A stretch of DNA of 57,538 nucleotides. It comes from Chloroflexota bacterium. Lineage in GTDB: Bacteria; Chloroflexota; Limnocylindria; Limnocylindrales; CSP1-4. The stretch's first letter is position 1, and the number at the start of each line of letters is the position of its first letter. Of this stretch, positions 34,659-43,114 are shown in pieces. The notes under the pieces are model-generated. The model searched no databases, was not told the origin of the DNA, and saw nothing but the letters and a program-made list of their open reading frames with translations. The stretch covers positions 1 to 57,538 of the forward strand of contig PMYK01000041.1 of NCBI GenBank assembly GCA_003171255.1, written 5' to 3'. Position numbers and translations under genes: made by a program.

Positions 34659-36023
34659 TCAGCGGTTGCCGGCGGCGACGAACGGGGCGCTGCCGACTCG
34701 GTCGAGCAGTCCCGTGGTCACCTTGCCATCGATGAAGACCTGGTTGGCGAGGATCGCGCGATGCAGCTCGATGTTCGTGATGACGCCATCAACGAGCAGC
34801 TCGCGGAGCGCGGCGTCGGCACGGGCTATGGCCTGGGCCCGATCGGGACCCCAGACGCAAAGCTTTCCGAGGAGCGAGTCGTAGTAGGACGGGATGTCGT
34901 AGCCCGGGTACAGGTGCGAGTCCATGCGGACGCCGGGGCCTCCTGGGGCAAGGTACGCATCGACCTGGCCGGCCTGAGGGCGGAAGTCGTTGGCGGGATC
35001 TTCGGCCAGGATGCGGAACTCGATGGCGTGACCGCGCGAGACCACGTCGGCCTGCGTCATGCCGATCGGCTCGCCGGCCGCGATCTTGATCTGCAGGGCG
35101 ACCATGTCAATCCCGGTGCAGAGCTCCGTGATGGGATGCTCGACCTGGATGCGGCAGTTGATCTCGATGAAATACGCATCGCCCTTGCCGTCGACGAGGA
35201 ACTCAAGCGTGCCCAGGTTCTCGTAGCCGGCGCCGGCCACCGCCTTGACGGCCCGATCACAAAGCTCCTGCCGGGCGGCATCGGAGAGAGACGGGCTTGG
35301 AGTTTCTTCGAGGAGCTTCTGGTGGCGCCGTTGAACGGAGCAGTCTCGCTCGCCCATGTGGATCGCGTTGCCGAAGCGATCGACCGCAACCTGGACCTCG
35401 ACATGGCGGCTGTCGTCGAGGAACTTCTCCAGGTAGAGTGAATCGTCGCCGAAGCCGGCCATGGCTTCTGAGCGACTGACCTTGAGAGAGGACTCCAGCT
35501 CACGCGGCGTTCGGCACAGACGCATGCCCTTGCCGCCGCCGCCGGCGGACGGCTTGACCAGGACGGGGTAGCCGATCCGTTCGGCTTCCTCGAGCGCATG
35601 GGCCTCGTCGCGCAACATCCCGGAGCCCGGTATGGTCGGCAGGCCCTGCGCGCCGAGCAGCCGTCGAGTGCCCTCTTTGGAAGCAAAGCGCTCCAGGACC
35701 TCGGCCGGCGGTCCGACGAAGGTGAGACCGTGAGCTCGGACGACGTCCGCGAAACCCTCGTCCTCGGACAGGAAGCCGTAGCCGGGATGGATGGCGTCGC
35801 AGCCGGTCACGACCGCAGCCGAGACGATGGCCGAGGCGGAGAGGTAGCTGTGCCTGGCATCGGCCGGGCCAATGCATATGGCCTCGTCTGCCAGCTGGGC
35901 GGCCAGACTCTCGCGATCGGCCTCGCTGTAGGCGACAACGGCGCCGACGCCCAGGGTTCGGCAGGCGCGCAGGATCCGCAGCGCAATCTCGCCGCGGTTG
36001 GCGATCAAGATCTTGGCGAACAT
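34659..36023 (-). CDS. accC: Acetyl-CoA carboxylase biotin carboxylase subunit
   Basis: MFAKILIANRGEIALRILRACRTLG; IHPGYGFLSED; VKPSAGGGGKGMRLC; FIEINCRIQVEHPITE. Confidence 0.95.
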   Translation of the reverse strand: MFAKILIANRGEIALRILRACRTLGVGAVVAYSEADRESLAAQLADEAICIGPADARHSYLSASAIVSAAVVTGCDAIHPGYGFLSEDEGFADVVRAHGLTFVGPPAEVLERFASKEGTRRLLGAQGLPTIPGSGMLRDEAHALEEAERIGYPVLVKPSAGGGGKGMRLCRTPRELESSLKVSRSEAMAGFGDDSLYLEKFLDDSRHVEVQVAVDRFGNAIHMGERDCSVQRRHQKLLEETPSPSLSDAARQELCDRAVKAVAGAGYENLGTLEFLVDGKGDAYFIEINCRIQVEHPITELCTGIDMVALQIKIAAGEPIGMTQADVVSRGHAIEFRILAEDPANDFRPQAGQVDAYLAPGGPGVRMDSHLYPGYDIPSYYDSLLGKLCVWGPDRAQAIARADAALRELLVDGVITNIELHRAILANQVFIDGKVTTGLLDRVGSAPFVAAGNR

Positions 36024-36670
36024 CAGGGTCGCCCAGCCAGGGTGGCCGGCTCACGCGCCAGCAGATCGGTTTCGCCGGCCAGGTGCTCGGGAAGCCCGAT
36101 TCGAACCAGCTCCTGCCCGTATTCCACGGCCTCGCCGGCCTCGGCCAGACTCGAGCCGATCACGCCGTCTACCGGCGCCACGACGTCCTGCTGAACGCCG
36201 AGCACGTCGACCGAGCCGATCCGGTCGCCCGACCGAACACGCATTCCAACGGCCATGTCGCGCGGGTGGTAGATGCCTACCGCGGGGGACCTGGCCGCGA
36301 TCCGATCGGACTCCTCGACGGTTTCGGCTTCCGGGCGCGACCGAAGATCGCGCTCGTCGGGTCGGCCGTGGCCGGCGGCGCCTCGCGGAGCGGCATGGCC
36401 GTGGCCGGCGAGGGCTTCAGCGACCCTGCCGCCGCTCCGTCGGCCGGCGTCGGCCGTTGCGGGCTTGCGCAGCCGGGCCTTCCAACCGCCTTCACGGACC
36501 TCGATCTCGCCCAGGCCGCTGGCGGCCAGCTTGGCGATCAGGGCCGGCAGAAGGTCATCGGCAAGGCGGACGATTGCTTCTCGGTCTTGCCTCGCACGGC
36601 GAGCCTTCTCAGGGTCGGCCTGGCCGGGGTTCGCGCCGGGGTTCGCGCCGCTCTTGAGGGTGCCAGTCAT
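36023..36670 (-). CDS. BCCP-like biotin/lipoyl-attachment-domain protein lacking the biotinylation lysine
   Basis: BCCP-like N-terminus (ALIAKLAASGLGEIEVREGGWKARLRKP) and C-terminal fold (VGMRVRSGDRIGSVDVLGVQQDVVAPVDGVIGSSLAEAGEAVEYGQELVRIG) with DVLGVQQ in place of EAMKMMN. Confidence 0.85.
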   Translation of the reverse strand: MTGTLKSGANPGANPGQADPEKARRARQDREAIVRLADDLLPALIAKLAASGLGEIEVREGGWKARLRKPATADAGRRSGGRVAEALAGHGHAAPRGAAGHGRPDERDLRSRPEAETVEESDRIAARSPAVGIYHPRDMAVGMRVRSGDRIGSVDVLGVQQDVVAPVDGVIGSSLAEAGEAVEYGQELVRIGLPEHLAGETDLLAREPATLAGRP

Positions 36671-36673
36671 TCT

Positions 36674-37657
36674 CTACACCTCCTCGCGGCCAGACGGGCC
36701 GGTGCGCGGCGTTCTGGTGAACCGAGGCATCGACCGCCTCGTGGAGATCAAACCGCGCAGTCGATGGGCGATGCCGGGCCGCTCCACCGGGGCACTCGGC
36801 CGATCTGCGACTGTGTACGGGCCGTACGCCCGGTAGCGCTTGAAGCGAGCCTCGACGAGATCGTCGACGGACAGGCGTCCCAGCGAGTCCAGGTGTTCGA
36901 TCACGACGCCTCTGATGCGCCGGGCCGTCTCCGCCGGGTCCGTGTGGGCGCCCTCGCCGGGCTCCGGGATCACCGCGTCGACGATGCCGAACTCGAGTTG
37001 CTCGGCGGCGGTCACCTTCATCGCGACCGCGGCCTGGGCGCTCTGCTCGGCCGACCGCCACAGAATGGCGGCGCAGCCTTCGGGGCTGATGACGGAGTAG
37101 ATCGAGTTCTCGAGGGCGAGAACTACATCGCCGACGGCGAGGCCGAGAGCACCGCCCGAACCGCCCTCGCCCGTGATCACGACGACGATCGGGGTGCGGA
37201 GCCGCGACATCAGCCCGACGGACCTGGCGATCGCCTCGGCGATGCCGCGCTCCTCGGCCGCGGCGCCCGGGAATGCGCCTTGGACGTCCACGAATGTCAG
37301 GACCGGCATGGCGAAACGCTCGGCCATCTCCATGATCCGCATGGCCTTGCGGTAGCCCTCCGGATGCGGCAGGCCGAAGTTGCGGCGGATGTTCTCCTCG
37401 GTGTCCTGGCCCTTCTGAAAGCCGATGACGACGATCCGCCGGCCATCGATCCTGGCCAGGCCGGCCACGATTGCCGAGTCGTCGCCGAAGAGGCGATCGC
37501 CGTGGAGCTCGATGAACTCATCGGCCATGACCTTGACCAGCTCGAGCGTGTGCGGGCGCTTGAGGTTGCGAGCCTGCTGGACATGGGCCCAGACCTCGGC
37601 CGTGGGGCTCTCGGGCTTGCCCTCCGCATGGGGGCGGCCAAGAAGTCGGTCAACCAC
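36674..37657 (-). CDS. accA: Acetyl-CoA carboxylase carboxyltransferase subunit alpha
   Basis: RPHTLELVKVMADEFIELHGDRLFGDD; GFQKGQDTEENIRRNFGLPHPEGYRKAMRIMEMAERF; FPGAAAEERGIAEAIA; GTG start at 37657 with GGGGAGG upstream, ATG alternative at 37714. Confidence 0.93.
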   Translation of the reverse strand: MVDRLLGRPHAEGKPESPTAEVWAHVQQARNLKRPHTLELVKVMADEFIELHGDRLFGDDSAIVAGLARIDGRRIVVIGFQKGQDTEENIRRNFGLPHPEGYRKAMRIMEMAERFAMPVLTFVDVQGAFPGAAAEERGIAEAIARSVGLMSRLRTPIVVVITGEGGSGGALGLAVGDVVLALENSIYSVISPEGCAAILWRSAEQSAQAAVAMKVTAAEQLEFGIVDAVIPEPGEGAHTDPAETARRIRGVVIEHLDSLGRLSVDDLVEARFKRYRAYGPYTVADRPSAPVERPGIAHRLRGLISTRRSMPRFTRTPRTGPSGREEV

Positions 37658-38627
37658 GGGGAGCCTCCCCACGTGAGCCGTTGCTCTCGCCATTGCGCGA
37701 GTCGGGGGAGCCATCGCCGCTCAACGCCCCGGTCAAGGCGGACAGGAACGAGCGCGGCTTGAATGCTCCAGCGGCTATCGGCTCTCCGATGCCGTTGAGC
37801 GGCGGTGCAATCAGGAAGCCGAGCAGGGCGATGATCTCGTCGCGAAGGTGGGCCCGGGCCACGATCCGGTCGACGAACCCGTGGCTGAACCAAAACTCCG
37901 CCCGCGCGTAGCCCGGCGGCAGCTCTTCGCTGATTGTGCCAGCCGACACTCGGTCGCCGGCGAAGCGGATAAGCGCATTGGGCTCGGCGATGTTGACGTC
38001 GCCGACGACCGCGAACGAGGCGAAGACGCCGCCCGTCGTCGGATCGGCCAGGACGGAGAGATAAGGAACGCTCGCGGCCTTAACCCGTTCGACAATGGCC
38101 ATCGTCTTGGCGAGCTGCATCAGCGCGTAAGTGCCCTCTTGCATGCGCGCGCCGCCGGATGAGGAGACGATGATCAGCGGAATTCGCTCGGCGATTGCGG
38201 CCTCGCCGGCCCGAGCGACCTTCTCGCCCACGACCGAGCCCATCGAGCCACCGATGAAGCCGAAGTCCATGACGCACAACGAAACCGGCCTTCCGCCGAT
38301 CGTGGCTGTGCCCCAGACCGCGGCGTCGCGCAGGCCTGTCGAAAGCTGGGCGGCCACGAGCCGATCCGGATAGGGCTTGAGATCCACGAACCCGAGCGCA
38401 TCGACGGGCTGGAGGTCGGCGTCGCGCTCCATGAACGAACCGCTATCGACGAGATGCGCGATCCGGACCTTGGCCGGGATGCGGAAGTGATGGCCGCAAT
38501 GGGGGCAGACTCGTAGCGACTTGTCGAGCTGCTTGTTGAAGAGCATTTCCGCGCAACTCGGGCACTTCGTCCACAGGTCCGGCGGGTATGCGTCACGGCG
38601 CGGGCGGAACGGCAATCTGACCGGCAT
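37650..38627 (-). CDS. accD: Acetyl-CoA carboxylase carboxyltransferase subunit beta
   Basis: Zn finger LWTKCPSCAEMLFNKQLDKSLRVCPHCGHHFRI; VVSSSGGARMQEGTYALMQLAKT; LADPTTGGVFASFA. Confidence 0.95.
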   Translation of the reverse strand: MPVRLPFRPRRDAYPPDLWTKCPSCAEMLFNKQLDKSLRVCPHCGHHFRIPAKVRIAHLVDSGSFMERDADLQPVDALGFVDLKPYPDRLVAAQLSTGLRDAAVWGTATIGGRPVSLCVMDFGFIGGSMGSVVGEKVARAGEAAIAERIPLIIVSSSGGARMQEGTYALMQLAKTMAIVERVKAASVPYLSVLADPTTGGVFASFAVVGDVNIAEPNALIRFAGDRVSAGTISEELPPGYARAEFWFSHGFVDRIVARAHLRDEIIALLGFLIAPPLNGIGEPIAAGAFKPRSFLSALTGALSGDGSPDSRNGESNGSRGEAPRG

Positions 38628-39262
38628 CAGGACACGACCCCAATGATTCCGTTGATGACCCCCGATCGGCGGTTGCGGCCGGAATGCGCGGTCCGGCCGT
38701 GGGCCGCCCGCGCGGCGCGGCCCATCCGGCCACTGGCAGGGTGGGAATGGCGCCAGGCTACGTATACCGCCCCGAGTGAGATGGCCGCCGAGGCGACGCC
38801 CACTCCGCCAACGATCATCGGCCGCGACGGATGGGCGGCCATCTCGGGCAGCCGACGGAAGGCGGCGCCGGGCGACACGGATCGAGCGCGACCCGCGGCC
38901 GCGGGGGCGGCGGGCGGAGGCGGGGCGGCGACCGCACCCATCGTCGCGTTGATTCCGCTCAACGAGCTGCTCCGGAACGGAGCCACAGTGCCAGGTCTGG
39001 CACGGGCCACAGCCTCCGCGAGTGGCAGGCCCGATTGCTGGCGGGCGGCGCCAGCCGCGAGACGGGTCGCGAGGGCCTCCTCAAAGCGGAATGAAGGATG
39101 CACGCGGGTCAGGCTCGCCCGGAGTTCGCGGGCGGCAAACCGCACGGCCGGATCAACCTCGACGTCGACCGGGAAGTCGGCGACGCGCCGCTCGTCCGCG
39201 GCCATCAGCCCATCGAGGTAGCGCTCAGTTCGCCGAGCGTCTCGCGTTCCGTGACCCAGCAT
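38627..39262 (-). CDS. Hypothetical single-TM protein, possible anti-sigma partner of the upstream ECF sigma factor
   Basis: 211 aa, central Pro/Ala-rich stretch and one TM (MIVGGVGVASAAISLGAVYVAW); stop/start contiguity with sigma factor gene. Confidence 0.5.
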   Translation of the reverse strand: MLGHGTRDARRTERYLDGLMAADERRVADFPVDVEVDPAVRFAARELRASLTRVHPSFRFEEALATRLAAGAARQQSGLPLAEAVARARPGTVAPFRSSSLSGINATMGAVAAPPPPAAPAAAGRARSVSPGAAFRRLPEMAAHPSRPMIVGGVGVASAAISLGAVYVAWRHSHPASGRMGRAARAAHGRTAHSGRNRRSGVINGIIGVVS

Positions 39263-39909
39263 CAGCTCAGCTGGCCCCGAAGGTCGTCGGCGACGGCACG
39301 CAGGGCTCGATGCAGAAGGACTCGGACGGCGCCCTCCGAGCGGCCCAGGATCGCGGCGATCTCGGCAGTGGACATCTCATCGACGAAGCGCAGCACGACG
39401 GCCCGCCGGCGGTCCTCGGGCAGGCGCGACACGGCCTGCCAGGCGGCGCTGACTGCCTCACGAGCCGCCGCGGTCTCGACCACGTCGCCTGGGGCGGAGA
39501 GCTCCGCCGCATCGTCGAGAGAGGCGGCCGGACGGCGGCGATCGCGGCGACGCTCGTTGGCCACCACGTTGCGGGCGATACGGAAGAGCCAGACGCGGAA
39601 GGTCGAGAAGTCGGCGGCATCGGCCGCGCTCACTGGGGCTGCCCGCGAAGCGATGAAGGCATCGACCCGCTCCTCGAAGCGAGGCAGGCCGGCCAGAGCC
39701 TGCATGAAGACGCGTTCGGCCGCGTCCTCTGCCGCATGCTGGTCTCGGAGCTCGTAGTAAGCGTAGCTATACACCTGGGCCAGATACTTCCTGTACAGGG
39801 CGTCGAAATAGCTCGGGTCGCGCCGGGCCGCTTCGACAAGACTGCGATCGCGATCGAGCCGGGCGGGACGGGCGCCCTTCTCCACTCTATTCAACACCGG
39901 CCGGCTCAA
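39262..39909 (-). CDS. ECF-type RNA polymerase sigma factor
   Basis: DALYRKYLAQVYSYAYYELRDQHAAEDAAERVFMQAL; FRVWLFRIARNVVANERR; VVLRFVDEMSTAEIAAILGRSEGAVRVLLHRALRAV. Confidence 0.9.
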   Translation of the reverse strand: MSRPVLNRVEKGARPARLDRDRSLVEAARRDPSYFDALYRKYLAQVYSYAYYELRDQHAAEDAAERVFMQALAGLPRFEERVDAFIASRAAPVSAADAADFSTFRVWLFRIARNVVANERRRDRRRPAASLDDAAELSAPGDVVETAAAREAVSAAWQAVSRLPEDRRRAVVLRFVDEMSTAEIAAILGRSEGAVRVLLHRALRAVADDLRGQLS

Positions 39910-40784
39910 AGTGTTACACCCCGGCCGCGGGAATCGCGGCCTTCGGCCCGGCCAGCGGCGGTGTCGCCTTCGACTCCCCGACCGGCGGCGAGACGGACGC
40001 GCGTCACCTCGCCGACGAGAAGCTCCACTTCACGGCCTGCCGAATCCTCGATGAGCAGCGCTCCCGTGGCTCCGTCGACGCCGACGGCCTTGCCGGCCGT
40101 GATCGTCCCCTCGGGCATCTCCACAAGGACTGCGCGGCCGGTCGTGACCTGGCGGTCGTGCCAGCCCGCCACGTCGAAATGCCCGTCGCGCAGGGCCACC
40201 ACGCGCGGCTCGAGGCGCAGCAGGAAGCCATCGAGAAGGGCTTCGGTACCAATCGGACGGCCGCGCGAGACCTCGCTGAGGCTGGTCATGACGTCGGCCA
40301 ATTCTGCCGGAAAGCGTTCACGTGGCCACTCGGCGTTCACTCCGATGCCAATCGCGGCCCTCGCCTCCGGCGTGCCCGCGCCCTCGCTCTCGCCCAGCAC
40401 TCCGGCCACTTTCCGGACGCCGGCCGGGGCGTCGCCGGCCACGACGACGATGTCGTTGGGCCACTTGAGCTTGAGCATGCCGATCGGCAGGCCGGCCACG
40501 TCCTCAGCCGCGTCGGCCATCGCCAGGGCCACGACCGCGGCCAGCCGCCACAGCCGATCTGGGGCCAGGTACGTGGGCTCAAAGCCGAGCGACAGAAGCA
40601 ACCCGGCTCCATCGGGCGCAACCCAGGATCGACCGGACCGTCCCCGGCCGGCGGTCTGCTCGCCGGCGACAGCCAGACAGACCTCGGGGGTTCCTTCGGT
40701 CATCCAGGATCGAACGATGTCGTTGGTCGAGGGGACCGACCGGAACCGCTCGTGTCGCGATAGAAACGCGACGTTCGTCGTCAC
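39906..40784 (-). CDS. birA: Biotin-[acetyl-CoA-carboxylase] ligase
   Basis: FRSVPSTNDIVRSWMTEGTPEVCLAVAGEQTAGRGRSGRSWVAPDGAGLLLSLGF; LKLKWPNDIVV; GIGVNAEW. Confidence 0.93.
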   Translation of the reverse strand: MTTNVAFLSRHERFRSVPSTNDIVRSWMTEGTPEVCLAVAGEQTAGRGRSGRSWVAPDGAGLLLSLGFEPTYLAPDRLWRLAAVVALAMADAAEDVAGLPIGMLKLKWPNDIVVVAGDAPAGVRKVAGVLGESEGAGTPEARAAIGIGVNAEWPRERFPAELADVMTSLSEVSRGRPIGTEALLDGFLLRLEPRVVALRDGHFDVAGWHDRQVTTGRAVLVEMPEGTITAGKAVGVDGATGALLIEDSAGREVELLVGEVTRVRLAAGRGVEGDTAAGRAEGRDSRGRGVTL

Positions 40785-42082
40785 GCGCCCGTCTTCGACG
40801 CCCTACCGGAGACGACCTCGGCCCCGAGCTCGCCCTGCAGTAGTGGCTCCGGCTCCTCGAGCGCGAAGGCCTTGTGCAGCGCTCGGACCGCGGTCTCGAC
40901 CTGATCCTCGGCGATCATGCAGGTGATCCGGATCTCCGATGTGGAGATGATCTCGATGTTGACCCCGGCCTCCGCCAGGGCGGCGAACATCCGCGACGCG
41001 TAGCCGGGCGCGTTCTGGATGCCGGCGCCGACGATCGAGACCTTGGCCATCGCCGAGTCGGTCGTCATCTCGCGGAAGCCGAGCTCGCGCACGATCGGCT
41101 CCAGGATGCGCTTGGTCTTGGCCAGATCGCCCCGGGTGATGGTGAAGCTCAAGTCCGTGGTGCCGTGGTGGCCCACGTTCTGAACTATGGTGTCGACGTT
41201 GACGCCGGCCTCTGAAAGCGGGGCGAAGACCGCGTGAGCCACACCGGGCCGGTCCGGGACCTCGACCAGCGTCACCTTGGCGACGTTGCGGTCGTGGGCC
41301 AGGCCGCGAACCTTGTTGCGCTGCTCCACGAACGGATCCTCCTTGATGAGCGTGCCGGGAACGTCCTCGAACGAGCTCAGCACCTCGATGACGACATTGT
41401 TGACCCAGCCGAGCTCGACTGCTCGGACCTGCATCACCTGGGCGCCCTGGTGAGCCAGCTCCATCATCTCCTCATATGAGATGACGGGCAGCTGGCGGGC
41501 GTCCGGCTCAAGCCGGGGATCTGCGGTGTATATGCCCCGGACATCGGTGAAGATCTGGCAGCGGTCGGCCTCGAGAGCGGCGGCGAGCGCGACACCGGTG
41601 GTGTCCGAACCGCCGCGGCCGAGAGTGGTTACCTCCGAAAGAGTCGGGTCGAGCTGGCTCTGGCCCTGGAAGCCCGCCACGATCACGACTCGCCCCGCGG
41701 CCACCTCGGCCTGGATGCGTGACGGATCGATCCCGGCGATTCGGGCCTTGCCGTAATTGCCGTCGGTCGTGATACCCGCCTGCGCCCCCGAGAGTGCGAT
41801 CGCCGGCACACCGAGCGCGTGCAGGGCCATCGAGACGAGAGTGGCGCTCTGGTGCTCGCCCGTTGCGAGGAGCATGTCGAGCTCGCGCGGATCCGGCTCG
41901 TCGGTGATGGCGCCGGCCAGGGCGAGCAGCTCATCGGTCGTATCGCCCATCGCCGACACGACGACCACGAGGTCGGAACCCGTGGCACGCTCGCGCGCAA
42001 TGCGTGCGGCAACACGCCTGATCCGGTCGGCGTTGGCTACGGACGAGCCGCCGAATTTCTGAACGACGAGCGGTTTGGACAT
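40781..42082 (-). CDS. lysC: Aspartate kinase with two ACT domains
   Basis: MSKPLVVQKFGGSSVANADRIRRVA; GFQGQSQLDPTLSEVTTLGRGGSDTTGVALAAAL; C-terminal paired ACT regions. Long upstream ORF extension rejected. Confidence 0.93.
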   Translation of the reverse strand: MSKPLVVQKFGGSSVANADRIRRVAARIARERATGSDLVVVVSAMGDTTDELLALAGAITDEPDPRELDMLLATGEHQSATLVSMALHALGVPAIALSGAQAGITTDGNYGKARIAGIDPSRIQAEVAAGRVVIVAGFQGQSQLDPTLSEVTTLGRGGSDTTGVALAAALEADRCQIFTDVRGIYTADPRLEPDARQLPVISYEEMMELAHQGAQVMQVRAVELGWVNNVVIEVLSSFEDVPGTLIKEDPFVEQRNKVRGLAHDRNVAKVTLVEVPDRPGVAHAVFAPLSEAGVNVDTIVQNVGHHGTTDLSFTITRGDLAKTKRILEPIVRELGFREMTTDSAMAKVSIVGAGIQNAPGYASRMFAALAEAGVNIEIISTSEIRITCMIAEDQVETAVRALHKAFALEEPEPLLQGELGAEVVSGRASKTGA

Positions 42083-42230
42083 GGCGGGCATTCTAGCAGC
42101 CGAGAGAAGTTCATCTCGACACCGCGAGGCGCAACTCGAGGGACCGCGAGACGCAACCGGCCGCCTCCCCGACGGTAGCCGCGCCCCTACTCGGAACAAT
42201 GGTCTTCCACACCACCGAGGAGTTCGAACG

Positions 42231-42998
42231 ATGTGCTTCGATCTGGACAGCGCTCCCCCGATCCCTCCGATAGCCGGCGCGGCCGTCGAGAGCAAGTCGC
42301 TTACTCTCCGCGCCGCCGACGGCAACTCATTCCGGGCCTTCCATGCCTGGCCCGCCGAAACAACCGGCAAGGCCGTCGTCATCCTGCCGGACGTCCGCGG
42401 GCTTCACCACTACTACGAGGAGCTGGCGATTCGATTCGCAGAGATCGGCGTCGAGGCGCTGGCGATCGACTACTTTGGCAGGACCGCCGGTCTGGGCGAT
42501 CGAGGCGACGGTTTCGACTACGGCCCGCATGTTGCCCAGACAACCTGGGCAGGGCTTTCGGTCGACATCGCCGGCGCCGCCACCTACCTCCGGAGCGAGG
42601 GACACGGCGTGCGATCGCTCTTTACCACGGGCTTCTGCATGGGCGGCCGGAACGCCTTTCTGTCCGCGACATTGGGCCTGGGGATGGCCGGGGTCGTCGG
42701 CTTCTACGGCTTTCCCGGAGGTCCCGGCCGCAACGACTCGCCTGCCCCGATCGACGTGGTCACGCTGATGGAATGCCCGGTGCTCGGCATCTTCGGCGGC
42801 GCTGACGCTGCCATCCCGGTGGCTACGATCCAGCAGTTTCGCGAGGCCCTGACCTCGGCCGGGCTCGACAATGAGATCGTCGTGGAGCCCGATGCCCCGC
42901 ACAGCTTCTTCGACCGAAAGCAGGCCGAGTTTCAACGGCAATCGGATGATGCCTGGGCCCGGGTCCAACACTTTGTCGAGGCGCACGGCGCAGGCTGA
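42231..42998 (+). CDS. Dienelactone hydrolase family protein
   Basis: AVVILPDVRGLHHYYEELAIRFAEIGVEALAIDYFGRTAG; FTTGFCMGGRNAFL (nucleophile Cys); C-terminal PDAPHSFFDR. Confidence 0.9.
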   Translation: MCFDLDSAPPIPPIAGAAVESKSLTLRAADGNSFRAFHAWPAETTGKAVVILPDVRGLHHYYEELAIRFAEIGVEALAIDYFGRTAGLGDRGDGFDYGPHVAQTTWAGLSVDIAGAATYLRSEGHGVRSLFTTGFCMGGRNAFLSATLGLGMAGVVGFYGFPGGPGRNDSPAPIDVVTLMECPVLGIFGGADAAIPVATIQQFREALTSAGLDNEIVVEPDAPHSFFDRKQAEFQRQSDDAWARVQHFVEAHGAG

Positions 42999-43114
42999 TC
43001 GGGCCGATCCGGCATCTTCAGGAACGCAGCCCGACGACACCGGCCGCCCAGCTGTGCGACCATTCGCGGGCGCGGCGCCGTTTCGGCGAAGCTGGCGCCG
43101 ACACGGAGGAATCG

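Noticed and set aside
36083-37762. 559-aa plus-strand ORF opposite BCCP-like/accA
   Set aside because: Antisense to confidently identified ACC genes; composition typical of GC-rich shadow ORFs.
39022-40926. 634-aa plus-strand ORF
   Set aside because: Antisense to the ECF sigma and birA genes; low-complexity Ser/Arg/Pro, no domain.
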